Made by a program: the position numbers and the translations under genes. The notes beneath the pieces are model-generated. The model worked only from the letters and a program-made list of their open reading frames with translations, had not been told where the DNA came from and searched no databases. Positions 24,107 to 33,672 of a stretch of 64,000 bases of DNA are shown here, piece after piece. The DNA is from Gastrodia elata (taxonomy: Eukaryota; Streptophyta; Magnoliopsida; Asparagales; Orchidaceae), in assembly GCA_016760335.1 (NCBI GenBank), contig CM028679.1, positions 44,136,593-44,200,592 on the forward strand. The letters are read 5' to 3'. Each line of letters starts with the position of its first letter. Position 1 is the first letter of the stretch.

Positions 24107-25254
24107 ATGAATCCTGGCTCCTCATCTGCTCCTACACCAATTAAGAATACGATTGCGTCATGAGGCGGACCTGAGGAGTCCAACCCTATGGCTAGTTTAT
24201 TAAAGGCCTTAATAAATAGCAATGCGCAGTAGGCATAGGAGACACATGCTCTTATCCTCTCGGGTAGATAGCAATCTGCACTGCCATCAGGATTCTCATC
24301 ATCTTCTCATTATTCAGGCGATGGAATCCTACACAGTTTCCTTCGTCTCCAAACTCCAATGTTCAATAGAGCATTGAACCCTTTGGACACAGTGAACTGG
24401 CTTAAGATGGCTGAGAAGAACTTAGCCAGTATTAAGTGCCCTAACTGTGAAGCCATCCACTTAGTAACTCATCTATTTTAAAAAGAAGCTAAGTACTGGT
24501 GGGAGAACGAGCGGAATAACAAATTTGCTGATTATGAAGTAGAGGACATTCCTTGGGATATGTTCTTAGAATCATTCCGTGAAGCGTTCATACCGGCATC
24601 AGCTCAAGCAATTATGGAGTATGAACTCCTCCATCTCACACAAGGCAATAATTCAGTGTTTGACTATGAACAGGAATTTCGGAGATTGTCCCATTTCGTT
24701 CTGTACCTAGTTAGGATAGAAGCGTCTAGATGCCACAGTTTCTTGAAGGGTCTGAGAGACTCTATTAAAGCCCACTAAGTATCTCATCAGATCAAGGCTC
24801 TGACTGAATTAATTGAGGCTGCCCATCTACAAGAAGGATTCCAAGATCAACTGGACCAGAAAAGGAAGGCAATAATAATGCAGCTGAGGAAGGAATGTTT
24901 TGGCCATCATAAGGTGGAAAAAGTCTATAACATGGAAACTACACAACCCCAACCTCAGCATTTTGAATGCAAATGAATGCATCTGTACAGGAAATATTAC
25001 CACTTCGGTGGTGTATGTTTTACTTGTGGTCGTAATGGCCACTGCTATTTTGAATGCAATGAGAATATCACAATCAACGGAGTGCTCATCAACCACTCCC
25101 ATCATAAGCAAGCATTCCGTGCACATCCAAGGAACAGCCGAGAGCCTGCTCCTGCTATAATGCCAGCTCAAACTTCAAACTCAAAGGTAATTGTACTGAC
25201 TCAAAGGCCAAATCAAGATCGTCAGGGTCAAAGGCCCCTGAACAATCAACCCTA
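24107..25254 (+). pseudogene. gag with zinc knuckle, unit 3, element T
   Basis: The ATG at 24107 gives MNPGSSSAPT. This is the only unit joined to the rest of gag. The early TAG is present, but the second stop of units 1 and 2 reads CAA (Gln) here. Capsid residues are open at 24560-24778 (FREAFIPASA to FLKGLRDSI). Downstream a CCHC zinc knuckle is intact: CFTCGRNGHCYFEC at 25016-25057 (C-x2-C-x4-H-x4-C). A Pro/Gln-rich linker follows and leads to the protease. Overlapping ORFs at 24900-25160 (+) and 24827-25171 (-) are frame shadows. Several stops and a frame change make it non-functional. Confidence 0.8.
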
Positions 25255-25321
25255 AGCACCTGCCAGTGTATATATATTAACTCTTGCCTCTATTCCTGAG
25301 GATAACGATGTAGTGTCAGGT

Positions 25322-25440
25322 ACACCTTAAATTAAATTTTATTCCATTCTCACTGTTTTAGTAATCAGTCTTTACCATTTCAATATTTTAAATGTTTGAG
25401 TAGCTATTCTTATTAAGTTATTATAATCTTTGGCACCTTA
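25322..25440 (+). repeat. Insertion of about 116 bp within the gag-protease linker of T, flanked by a short direct repeat
   Basis: The element's coding sequence reads up to VVSG and GGTACACCTTA, breaks into an AT-rich stretch, and picks up again at GGCACCTTATC followed by NDKSCNILFDTG. The homologous site in element D (minus, near 49640) is uninterrupted (GTATCAGGCACCTTATTC). The repeated GGCACCTTA is about 9 bases. No terminal inverted repeats are obvious, and GT..AG intron borders do not fit well. Confidence 0.6.
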
Positions 25441-25449
25441 TCAATAAAC

Positions 25450-25767
25450 GACAAATCTTGTAACATCCTTTTTGATACGGGAGCGAGTCATTCATTCGTA
25501 TCAGAAAATTGGGCTAAGACTCTTAAGCTACCAACCTATCGATTAGCTAGCTCGTTGAGCATCAAGTTACCTTCCGGAGTCCATATGCAGTCCCAACAAT
25601 TCTACAACAAAGATATTCCTTTTGGAGAACAAAACTATGGGGCTAAGTTAATTATATTGCCAATCACAAAATTTGATATAATCCTAGGCATGAATTGGCT
25701 AAGCCAGCTTGGTTCTTCTATAAATTACCAAAAGAAGAAAATAACTTTGGGCAGTGGAAGTAAATGA
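25450..25767 (+). pseudogene. Retropepsin-like aspartic protease, element T
   Basis: The reading CNILFDTGASHSF (25462-25497) carries the catalytic D-T-G triad at 25474-25482. It continues through SIKLPSGVHM to the retropepsin C-terminal signature FDIILGMNWL (about 25672-25701), of the ILG type. This protease cuts the Gag-Pol polyprotein in related elements. The catalytic residue is intact, but the insertion upstream and a TGA at 25765 cut it off from gag and RT. Confidence 0.8.
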
Positions 25768-25776
25768 TAATCATTC

Positions 25777-26529
25777 GTGGGAAGATTTAGCACCCAAGCA
25801 TCGTTGATCAATGCAATGATGGTAGAAAGGCTAGTCAGGAAGGGATGCGATGCGTATCGTAATGATGTTGGGAGAGAAGAAAGAAGTCTGCCTATTTCTG
25901 AGAACTGTATAGTTTGTGAATTCCCTGATGTTTTCCCCGAAGACCTACCCAGTCTTCCTCTAGTTAGAGAAGTAGAGTTCGCAATTGAATTAATTCCCAG
26001 AACTCAACCGTTATCAAAAGTTCCATAGCGTATGGCGCCAAAAGAACTTCAACAATTGAACAAACAACTTCAAGAACTATTGGAGAAAGGTCTTATTCAT
26101 CCAAGTTCATCTCCTTGGGAGCGCCTATTTTGTTCATAAAGAAGAAAGATGGATCGATGAGAATGTGCATCGATTATAGGGAATTAAATAAGGTAACCAT
26201 AAAGAACAAGTATCCTCTACATCGTATCGATGATTTATTCGACCAGCTATCTGGAGCTAAAGTTTTCTTAAAGATAGACTTACGATCGGGATATCATCAA
26301 TTGCGAGTTAAAGATCCAGATGTGGAGAAAACATCATTTAGAACCTGCTATGGACATTATGAATTTTTGGTAATGTCCTTTGGCTTAACGAAGGCGCCAT
26401 CCATTTTTATGGATTTAATGCAGCACATGTTGAAAGAATATTTAGATAAATTCATCATCGTCTTTATCGATGATATTCTGATTTATTCAAAAAGTAAAAC
26501 GAATCACGAAAACCATCTGCGATTAGTAC
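25777..26529 (+). pseudogene. Reverse transcriptase, element T (split by element A)
   Basis: From 25900 the linker reads FPDVFPEDLPSLPLVREVEF, typical of Ty3/gypsy pol before RT. There is a TAG at 26026-26028 and a one-base frame loss near 26118 in the PSSSPWGAP region. The RT palm and fingers follow: KKKDGSMRMCIDYRELN, KIDLRSGYHQLR, then YGHYEFLVMSFGLTKAPS and the catalytic FIDDILIYSKS (D-D at about 26468-26473). It breaks after HLRLVL, where a family-2 LTR begins at 26530 after AGTAC. The catalytic motif is intact, but the gene is not functional. Confidence 0.9.
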
Positions 26530-27781
26530 TGACAATCTGTAAATACACGTCTGCGCTTTCACGCAAGTGTACGTGGTCTGAAGTAATAAGTGGAAAGTGT
26601 GACTTTCTGGGAATTTATCGAACCACAGAGAATTGGTTGATTTGTCACTAAAGCATATCTATTCTCACTAATGTTTAAGCTATAGTATGTATTGGTTGGT
26701 TGGTCTAAAATTAGCACAAATATTCACTAAGTAAAATAGCAAGATTAAAGAAAGAGGAGAGTTGAGACCATCCCACATGCAATGATATAATACTCATGTA
26801 GATTTATTTCTCAAGCTTTATCATTTAGTTTAATTGAAATCAAGTGCACATTGTTGTCCTTTAGTCTAGCTCAAATACTTACAAGTTCAAATCTCATGCA
26901 CAAAATGAACTCACACTCAGTTCTACTTTAGCACAAAGATTCTTGTAAGATTCTTGAGTTTTAAAATTAATTCATTTTCTCTTTATTCAAGGAGAGTTTA
27001 AATTTTCTTAAATCTTAGGATCTCACAAGCATTGATTTCTACTACGAGCATCACCCGCATCTCACATAGTTGAGATGAGAGAATCACATGTTGGGCTCAA
27101 CAACTATGTCACTTAGTTCATGAGCACTCAACACTTCATTACTCAATCTCAATTATGTGGAGCTAAGGAGCTCATTTAGTGGGTCTTAGCATCACTTGAA
27201 AGCTTAGCTCACCTCAAGAACCTTCTCACATGGTTCTAAGCTTTCATGCACTCAAAATCTATCATCCAACCTAAGGTGAGCTAAGGAGCACAAGACAATT
27301 AGATCTTGGATTATTTTTAATTCTTTTCTCATAAACACATCAAGACTAATTATATGAAAATTTCTTAGTAAGGCATAAAAATCACAAATACATTATGCTT
27401 GAGGGAAAATATTCATACATCAATATTACATCATGCAAAATGGGACTTCATCCCAACCCTCCTCAAGGGGAGTTTAGCTACTCATTACACAAGAAAACAA
27501 GGAAGTCACATACATGGATAAAGACCCTTTCATGGTCAACTCAAGAGAAAATACAAGATTGAGTTTAAAAGATACTATGAATGCTCTATAGAAGTTCTCC
27601 GGAAGTCTTCTTCTCCTTCTAATTATCCTCTCCTTAGGTCGCTAGTGCTGCCTTCTTCCTCTTCTCCCTTTGCAAAAGCTTGCCTTGCCACCCTTGGGGT
27701 GTTAACTCTTCCTTTGGCTCTCCTCCTTACTTAGTGGATTCTTGCTAAAATTTTTGAACCCTCTCTGGTCAAGAGGAAGGG

Positions 27782-27789
27782 TATTTATA
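27782..27789 (-). promoter_or_regulatory. TATA box of element A 3' LTR
   Basis: The minus strand reads TCTTATAAATACCC, downstream of the GC array in transcription order. Confidence 0.6.
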
Positions 27790-28004
27790 AGAGGGGGGAG
27801 CTGAATTCCTCCCTTCATTTGCAACCAAATTTTTCATAAATAATTCTAATTTCATCATTGCAATATTTTTCCATTAATTGTGAGGTGACAAAAATCTCAT
27901 TTCTTTACCCAAAACATCATCTAAAAGCTTCCCTTTTTAACAAAAAAAATGGCTGCAGCAGGAAAATGTGGCTAGAGATAAAATTCAGGATAGGGGTCAT
28001 GTCT

Positions 28005-28490
28005 CCAGCCGTATTAAATGCAATGTCTGGGCAAAAAATTCGGCGGGGCCGCTGCGGCGTGCTTTAGCATACCCAGGTCCCTAGCATAATAGCCAAGTTC
28101 CCTGCAGTAGACCGCTGCAGCGCGCGACCGCGCGCTGTAGTGGTGAATTCCGCAAACAATACTGTTCAATTAGTTCTTTTTCCAGATTTTATAGAGAGAA
28201 ATATTTCCGCGGCAGACCGCTGCAGCGCGTGACCGCGCGCTGTAGCAGTATATTCCGCGAAAAATATTGTTCAATTAGTTGGGCGGCTCGATTTATATAG
28301 CCAAGTCCTCCGCGATAAACTGCTGCAAGCGCGCGACCGCGCGCTGTAGCGTGAATTCCGCAAAAAATACTGTTCAATTAGTTGGGCGGCCCGATTTATA
28401 TAGTCAAGTATTTTCGCGGTAAACCACTGCAGCGCGCAAACCGCGTGCTGTAGCGGTGAATTTTGCAAAAAATAATATTCAATTAGTTGA
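28005..28490 (-). repeat. 104-bp tandem repeat with a GC palindrome core, U3 of A
   Basis: ACCGCTGCAG-type starts lie at 28111, 28216, 28318 and 28422 (spacings 105, 102 and 104). Each unit holds an imperfect palindrome (CCGCTGCAGCGCGCG, three bases, CGCGCTGTAG), then GAATTCCGCAAA, CTGTTCAATTAGTT, GGGCGGCCCG and ATTTATATAG. The other family-2 LTRs have a period of about 41 bp instead. Confidence 0.85.
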
Positions 28491-28988
28491 GCCCCCCATT
28501 TAATAACCCACTCTCTTTAAAGGAGAGATATTTTTCTTCATTATTTCTCATTTTGTTCATTTGGAAGAGATATTTTTCATCATCCTTTTTTTTTTCCATA
28601 AATATTTTGTTCTTTTCATCCTTATGGAGAGACATTTTTCTTCGTCCCTAATATCTTTGTGACGATAAAGTCCTACAGGAGCCTAGCACACTCCATTCAG
28701 AATCCATACCATAGTTTTTTAGTTTTACGTCCTAAGCCTTCCCCACACTTAGCTCAAGCACTTATTTAAAATTTTTGAAGATTTAGATTTTCCTCCATTC
28801 ATTCCTCACTATCAACATTTTATTGCATATAGTTCATTCAATCATTTTTGCTAAGCATTCTTTTACTTATATAATCTTTGAATTTTTACATTTTTGTGAT
28901 TTTCATTGCATTTGAAAAATTCAAAAAAGTTATGTCAATTAAGAACAACTCATAAATATGGAAATATGAAAATTCATAAATTGAATTC
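28491..28988 (-). other. 3' untranslated region of element A
   Basis: It holds three pyrimidine blocks on the plus strand (GGAGAGATATTTTTCTTCATT at 28520, GAAGAGATATTTTTCATCATCC at 28563, GGAGAGACATTTTTCTTCGTCC at 28626), the conserved TCCTACAGGAGCCTAGCACACTCC (28671), and a PPT-like CCCCACACTTA at 28742. The same order is seen in B, C and E. Confidence 0.7.
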
Positions 28989-30194
28989 TCAAAATGAAAA
29001 CAAATAACATAAGGATATAAAGAAAAAAAAAAAAAGAACAAATACAACATAATTAATTATCTTCGTCCCATCATCGTCTTCCTCCGACACATACGCCGTC
29101 TTGGTAAGGTAGCGCATCTCCGGTATGGGTGCACCGATGGGAGGCCTTGGCAACATGGAGGCGTTCGGTTCGCCGTGCAAATTCCAATCATCGAACAACA
29201 TCCTGAGGGCTTCATGAAAGTCAGATTGAAACTGGTGGTGTTGGACGTATTCCTGTTTGAAAAACCCCATATCGGTAGCTAAAGCCTTACTAAGCTCTGC
29301 ATTTTGATTGTGGAAGTGCATTAAGAGTTGATTTGTGAGACGTGAGTCAAAAGATACGGACGCTTCCGCCCTTGGGCCCCTTCTTTTCTTGGGCATTTTA
29401 CGTTCACTTGCCCGGACGTTGAGGTTCGAGGGGTGCAGGGCGATGCTGGGGGGAACAATGGCATCGGAGGAGAGGATTTTTACCCCTTGGGCTTCGCATA
29501 ACCTAGAAATCAAAGACCCGAAGGCCAATGCCACGCATGAACCTTTGAGAGCTTTCCAAAGCTACTCAAAGATTATGCTTGAAATGCAGATTTCACCCGC
29601 CCTAACCAACGAGCATAAAAGGAGTGCTCGGGCACAGGTCACTTCAGTTAAGTGACTCATGGGCATGACATAACTAGAAATGAAGACTAGCAATGCACTA
29701 CTCGTTTCCATTAATTCGGAGCGAGGAATGTTGGTGAGTCCCCCTTCCCACTCGGTGTCATCATTGACGATTCCCGCAGCAAGAGCGTGGGGGTCAAAAT
29801 GAGAGTCCAAGAGATCAGAGTACGAATAAGAGCTTACCTCCTCCAACCCATAGAATTGCTCTATTTGAGTAATTTCTAGGGTGACACCCTTTCCCCGACA
29901 GAAGATCCGCTGCCCGGATGCGTCAATTGCATTGGCATACACTTCCTGGACAATCGCCGTGTATGTGGGAGCTCTCTTGGTCACAAACTCTTTCCATCAT
30001 CTAGGAGTGACTTGCTCATGAGGGACGGGGAAGGCGATGCTGAAGCTTCTCTCCGGGATCAACTTCCGTTGGGAAGTGATGGAGCTGAAACGGTGCTCGG
30101 CCTCCAGCGAGGAGAACCTCTTCGTGTTGAAAGTTCCTCCGGATGAGGAAGCTTCAACATCCTTCCTAGCAATTGCTTTCTTCCCAGAATACAT
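28989..30194 (-). pseudogene. Third ORF, PF20167-like plant transposon protein, element A
   Basis: About 400 codons, broken by only two in-frame stops: TGA at 29997-29999 and TAG at 29562-29564, where element C has Lys in IIFEKLWKAL. The ATG at 30194 (MYSGKKAIARK) was chosen because the GKKAI..SGGTFN.KRFSS segment aligns with E and B; an in-frame upstream ATG exists at 30245 but would overlap the TATA box. Domain features: a C-R-G-K-G-V segment followed by a Glu-rich EITQIEQFYGLEE, then VMPMSHLTEVTCARALLLCS and LAFGSLISRLCEAQGV, which fit the Pfam 'putative plant transposon protein' family as I recall it. A basic KKRRG patch and an acidic tail follow. Biochemical role unknown. Only in this copy the frame then runs into a hydrophobic segment (about 29054-28992). 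Confidence 0.75.
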
Positions 30195-30223
30195 TGCAAG
30201 GATATCCCCCCCCATTCTCTCCT

Positions 30224-30231
30224 TATTTATA
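30224..30231 (-). promoter_or_regulatory. Internal TATA box upstream of third ORF, element A
   Basis: The minus strand reads GGGCTATAAATAAGGAG, 30 bases before the ATG at 30194. Element E has TATATAAATA in the equivalent place. Confidence 0.5.
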
Positions 30232-30394
30232 GCCCAAATATTCAAGGCAAGAGAAGATGGTCAAATGGTCTTCCCCATGCCATTAATGTGGTGATCCATG
30301 TGAAGGGGGGGGGCAGCTTTTTCAACAACTTTTGACTGCCTTGGGAACCCAAGGGTCATGACTTGTTGACTATGTTTTCTCAAGGCAGAAAATC

Positions 30395-30585
30395 TGGGCA
30401 AACCGCTACAGCGCGATGTAGCGTGCGATCGCGGGTTTGGGTGCGCCCGGGCGGAAAAATGGTTCCGCGCGCTGTCGCGATGCCGTTTATGCGCGGGTCA
30501 CCCGCTGTAGCGCACAATTTTTTTTTTTTTAAATGGGTTGCCTCCCAATAAGTGCTCTGTTTAACGTCCTAAGCTAGACTCTCTT
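30395..30585 (-). other. Spacer of A: GC-rich repeats and post-pol motif
   Basis: GC-rich words (CGCTACAGCGCGATGTAGCG, CGCGCTGTCGCG, CCGCTGTAGCGC) fill 30395-30520. At 30537-30585 the minus strand reads TCTAGCTTAGGACGTTAAAC, AGAGCACTTATTGGGAGGCA and ACCCA. This is the conserved sequence I associate with the region just after integrase in Athila/Tat elements. Here it follows the protease tail directly, so pol is absent from its usual place. Confidence 0.7.
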
Positions 30586-30589
30586 AAGA

Positions 30590-31290
30590 TTAATAAGTTG
30601 GATCCGGCGGTTTCATTTCCCATAGGCTAAGGATGTCTGAGTGAGCACACCCCTCTTGGTGGCTCGAACCTTGTTCATCTTCAACCTCAACTAAAGGATC
30701 CTTCTTTTCGATTTCATAATTTATAGGAGTCTTTTTCTTCCTTTTTCCCCGTCGCATTTTTCTCTTCTTCACTCCTTCCTTGCTCCCCTTTTTAGAGGAA
30801 GGAGTAGAATAGCCATCAGAATTTTTTTCTTCTATCGTCAGGTCTCCTAGAACATTATCTACCCATAATCTATCTTCTCTAATTCTTTTCCTCATTTCTT
30901 CCTCCATTTTTTTCTTTTTAAAGAGAGTGGGATTTAAATCAATCACTTCTATTTTTCTCTTAACACTGACGCTCATTATACCGCGACTTACATCTATAAC
31001 AGCTTTAACACTCATCAGAAAGGGTCTTCCAAAAATAATTGTTGAATTTTTATTCCATCAGTCCCATTCGCACACCACAAAATCAGTTGGTACAATAAAA
31101 TTTCCAAGTTCCACAGCAACATTTTTGATCATTCCCGGAGGAGTAAGGGACTCAAGATTAGCAAACTCTAGAATCATTGAGGTGTATTCCATCCCTCCTA
31201 CCTTAATTGCTCATATATGTGGTAGGGCATAACATTAACTGAGGCACTTAGATCACACAAGGGATCTACAAACACTTCATCTCTTATTAC
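30590..31290 (-). pseudogene. Athila-type protease with lysine-rich tail, element A
   Basis: Reading the minus strand: RRLCIPCVIRDEVFVDPLCD, then a retropepsin active-site stretch LSASVNVMPYHIYEQL (about 31255-31210; Athila proteases usually read DLGAS, so Gly is Ser here). A frameshifted middle part follows, and an open stretch at 31015-30590 begins MSVKAVIDVSRGIMSVSV (the end of the protease fold, matching B). The tail is strongly basic (KKRKMRRGKRKKKTP near 30760-30715) and ends QEGCAHSDILSLWEMKPPD before the stop. The same tail occurs in element B. The stop is followed immediately by the post-pol motif; no RT follows. Confidence 0.7.
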
Positions 31291-31499
31291 GCATGGAATG
31301 CATAACCTCCTTAGATCGTCACATTTGGTTGCGGTTAGCTTTTCATCATCATTCCCTTTTATTCCTTCCTCTACTTCTAATCAAAAATTTGTTGCTCTCT
31401 CTATTTCATCATTCATTCCTCCTGATACAACTTCAGAATAGATCACACTCACTAATTCCCTTGGATTTATTTCAGTAGAACTAGGAAAAGCCCCTGCTG

Positions 31500-31861
31500 C
31501 CGATAGGTCAGCTGCTTAGAGATTGCCCCAATTGAGTTTCAATATTTCTAAGGGAGGCTTCTATTCCCTGGATAGAAGCCTCGTGACGTGTGATAGTTGC
31601 CTCAGTGCGACGCATGAATTGGGTTGTTTCGGTCTTAAATGCGTTGAATGCCCCTTCTAGATTGTGCTAGTAGTTGTGGCTATTGTTACTATAATTCATG
31701 CCTTGTTGGTTAGATGAATTCCCCCCATATTGATTTGTATTATTGTTGTTATTACTCCATGAGAAATTTGGGTGGTTCTTCCACCCTGGATTGTATATGT
31801 TGGAGTAGGGGTTATTTGTTTGGTTGTTGTTTCTTAAGTAGTTGACTTGTTCAGTGCTAAG
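31500..31861 (-). pseudogene. gag C-terminal linker, element A (truncated)
   Basis: The minus-strand reading STEQVNYLRNNNQTNNPYSN, then a WKNHPNFSWSNNNNN stretch, matches B (TEQVNYLRNNNSMNNSYSN, WKNHPNFS). An FMRRTEATITRHEASIQGIE coiled-coil-like segment follows. This Asn-rich linker lies between the gag zinc knuckle and the protease. It stops at about 31861, where rearranged LTR sequence begins, so the capsid and zinc-knuckle parts are missing. Confidence 0.7.
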
Positions 31862-33672
31862 TCTGTAAGGAAGTCTCGGGACCGAGTAAGGTCCCGGTAT
31901 TCCAGCACACCTCAGGCCCTCATACTAGGGGGCTTCGATCCATCTCACCTCCTTGATGGTGTTGGGATCGAGCCCTGGGTCTGGCATGGCCTCTGTTGGG
32001 AGAATTATCTCCCCACAGTAGCTCTATTGAGGGAGCTCTCAGGTGAGTAAGGTCTGGTTGATCTAGACCACCTCATAGAAAACTTGTTGTCCCCATCGAC
32101 ACGCTTGGCTACGATGAACATGTAGCGACCATCGGTTGGCCGTGCCATGGATTAAGGGCGTGAGAATTAGCAGATTATGGTTCCCCTAATCGGTTCCTTC
32201 CGTCAGGATAAGGGATTAGGGATGAAGCTCCTGTGCGGGTCGGGCCGACCCGTGACCCGCGCGGTGCAACAGTCCTGGGTTCTTGGGCCTCAGCCAACCC
32301 GTGTCTTTTGGATTCGGGCCGAACCTGTTTTAATTAAATTCGATTAATTGGATTTATTTTCCTAACGGAAAATAATCCAATTAATCCAATCATAGGGAAA
32401 TTTAATTGGAAAAATGCAAATTAAATTAACTTGACAACTTTCAATCCACTGATCTAAACCCTACGATAATATATACTAAATTAATAAAAAAAATCATCAG
32501 GAATCTTAATATAAAATAATATTTAACTTTTAATAGTTAGATTTTCTATTTTAGCCTAATTATTATAGATCTTAATTCGGGTTGATTAGCATATATACTT
32601 AGCTAACTTGTATGATTAGAGTGCCATTAGTATGTTTATGATCAGTAAGGTGTGCTAAGTAGTTAAATTTTCTGATCTTTGCATTTTAATTTATGCCCTA
32701 ATCTTGTAAAACTATGATTATTGAAAATTAGGGTTTCTGGTCACTGGATCTTAGCAAACTTAGTCTCTGATTAAATGTGTGATTGAATAGAATTTATGTG
32801 CCAAGCTATATGAAATTCTGATGATTAGATTTGTAATTAGGTGCTAATCCTTTTGAATTTGTTTAAGGTTTGATTAGCACTAATTACCTTTTGTTTTTCT
32901 AAACTTTTCTACTATTTTGCTTCATAACAGTGAGATAGTTATATTAACCTGCTGAGGTGGAATGAGTAGTGGGGGATAGGCCAGGCTGTCCAGGTTCCGT
33001 GATATTTCTTCGGTCGAACGCGGGCGAGGCGAAGACAAAGATCCACAATGCGGGTTCACTATGGGCCGTCTGATGGATCGATCAAGACCACAGAATGGTC
33101 CTGATGGATAAGATCCTAACAACCATATCCAATCTGATCCGGACCGTAGGATCCACGGGGTGGATCTAACGATGGATCCGCGATCCCGCAAGATTAAATA
33201 CAAGACATTCGATACGAAGGTGCAACGGTGAGATCTATGGGACTCTGCTGTCGCGCGACTCGGGCTTCGCAGTGGGTCGCCCGTGGTTCGCACAGCGGAT
33301 CTCGACCATTTAAACGGTATAGGGTAAAATTACAAATTTAAATTATTGGAAGTCCTAAAATGCAATTAGACCAAATTAAATTAAATTGAATTAAGGTCTA
33401 AATGATCTCCAAATTTTACAAAACTTTCCCCCTTAACTAATTTGGGGGTGACAAATTCAAAAATATAATCAGAATTTAATTCTGAGATCAAAATATTTTA
33501 GATCTAATCTAGGGCATCTAGACTGATAAAAAACATTAATCTTGACTTTGGGTAGTCCAATTAACTTCAAATTTTCAAGATTAGCTTTACTTGATGTTCT
33601 AAAAATAATGAAAAAAGACAATGCTCAATTAGGTTAATATTTAGCATGGTAACAATCTTGGGTTGTAATAGA
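31862..33672. mobile_element. Rearranged family-1 LTR: plus-strand R/U5 piece joined to minus-strand U3 piece
   Basis: 31862-32935 reads in plus orientation like 16500-17600 of the T LTR (GGGGGCTTCGATCC near 31928, matching GGGCTTCGATCCGCCTCACC at 16558; a GTCGGGCCGACCCGTGACCC phrase at 32239). 32936-33672 reads in minus orientation: U3 with the CCCCCTTAACTAATTTGGGGG motif (33428) and a terminus TTGGGTTGTAATA at 33672. An open stretch at 33293-32922 (-) lies in U3 and is not a gene. It sits inside element A and replaced part of A. Confidence 0.65.

Larger units (their letters stand above)
19030..24908 (+). repeat. Threefold tandem repeat of LTR end + PBS + leader + gag (about 1.95 kb each)
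   Basis: The units are about 19030-21003, 21004-22956 and 22957-24908. Equivalent points are 1,920 bp apart (19381 to 21301) and 1,952 bp apart (21301 to 23253); the 32-bp difference is a deletion in the gag of unit 1. Each of the two inner joints fuses gag after TTTTGGCCATC to LTR sequence (TTAATAACTTAGCTTGAGATA, a piece related to 17924-17942). The LTR piece then skips to the last 290 bp of the LTR. Unit 3 runs on into the rest of gag. Units 2 and 3 are nearly identical. Confidence 0.9.
15049..26529 (+). mobile_element. Element T: Tekay/Del-like Ty3/gypsy element, interrupted and decayed
   Basis: The order is 5' LTR (15049-19382), Met-tRNA PBS, a leader and gag present three times in tandem, a CCHC zinc knuckle, protease and reverse transcriptase. 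The RT stops at 26529, where element A was inserted, and about 60 bases of it resume at 42608. RNase H, integrase, the chromodomain and the 3' LTR are not in the window as recognisable sequence. Lineage is inferred from the RT (KKKDGSMRMCIDYRELNKVT, YGHYEFLVMSFGL, FIDDILIYSKS), the Met-tRNA PBS and the very long LTR; without integrase and chromodomain it stays an inference. Confidence 0.85.
26530..28490 (-). mobile_element. 3' LTR of element A (about 1.96 kb)
   Basis: It shares its terminus with the LTR of element C (TGACAATC..CACGCAAGTGTACGTGGTCTGAAG). It carries the family landmarks TCACAAGTTCAAATCTC (26879), CCCAACCCTCCTCAAGGGGAG (27453), ACATGGATAAAGACCCTTTC (27512) and a TATA box. The U3 edge is imperfect: from 28491 the sequence jumps into the 3' region, so the terminal PPT and about 300 bases are deleted relative to C and E. 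Confidence 0.75.

Noticed and set aside
24827..25171. 114-codon minus-strand ORF
   Set aside because: It is antisense to the gag zinc-knuckle region of T, which has clear homology in the plus frame.
25322..25440. Spliceosomal intron in the protease region
   Set aside because: A GT lies near the left edge, but no AG acceptor fits the right edge, while a short direct repeat flanks the insert; the homologous site in D is uninterrupted.
25777..26529. Integrated plant pararetrovirus (caulimovirid) as the source of the RT
   Set aside because: The RT is followed and preceded by Ty3/gypsy gag, a protease of the ILG type, a Met-tRNA PBS adjoining a TG..CA LTR, and no movement-protein sequence is seen.
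29335..29655. 106-codon plus-strand ORF
   Set aside because: It is antisense to the third ORF of element A, whose minus frame is conserved in B, C and E.
32922..33293. 123-codon minus-strand ORF
   Set aside because: It lies in reverse U3 sequence of a family-1 LTR; the parallel region in other LTRs is not open.
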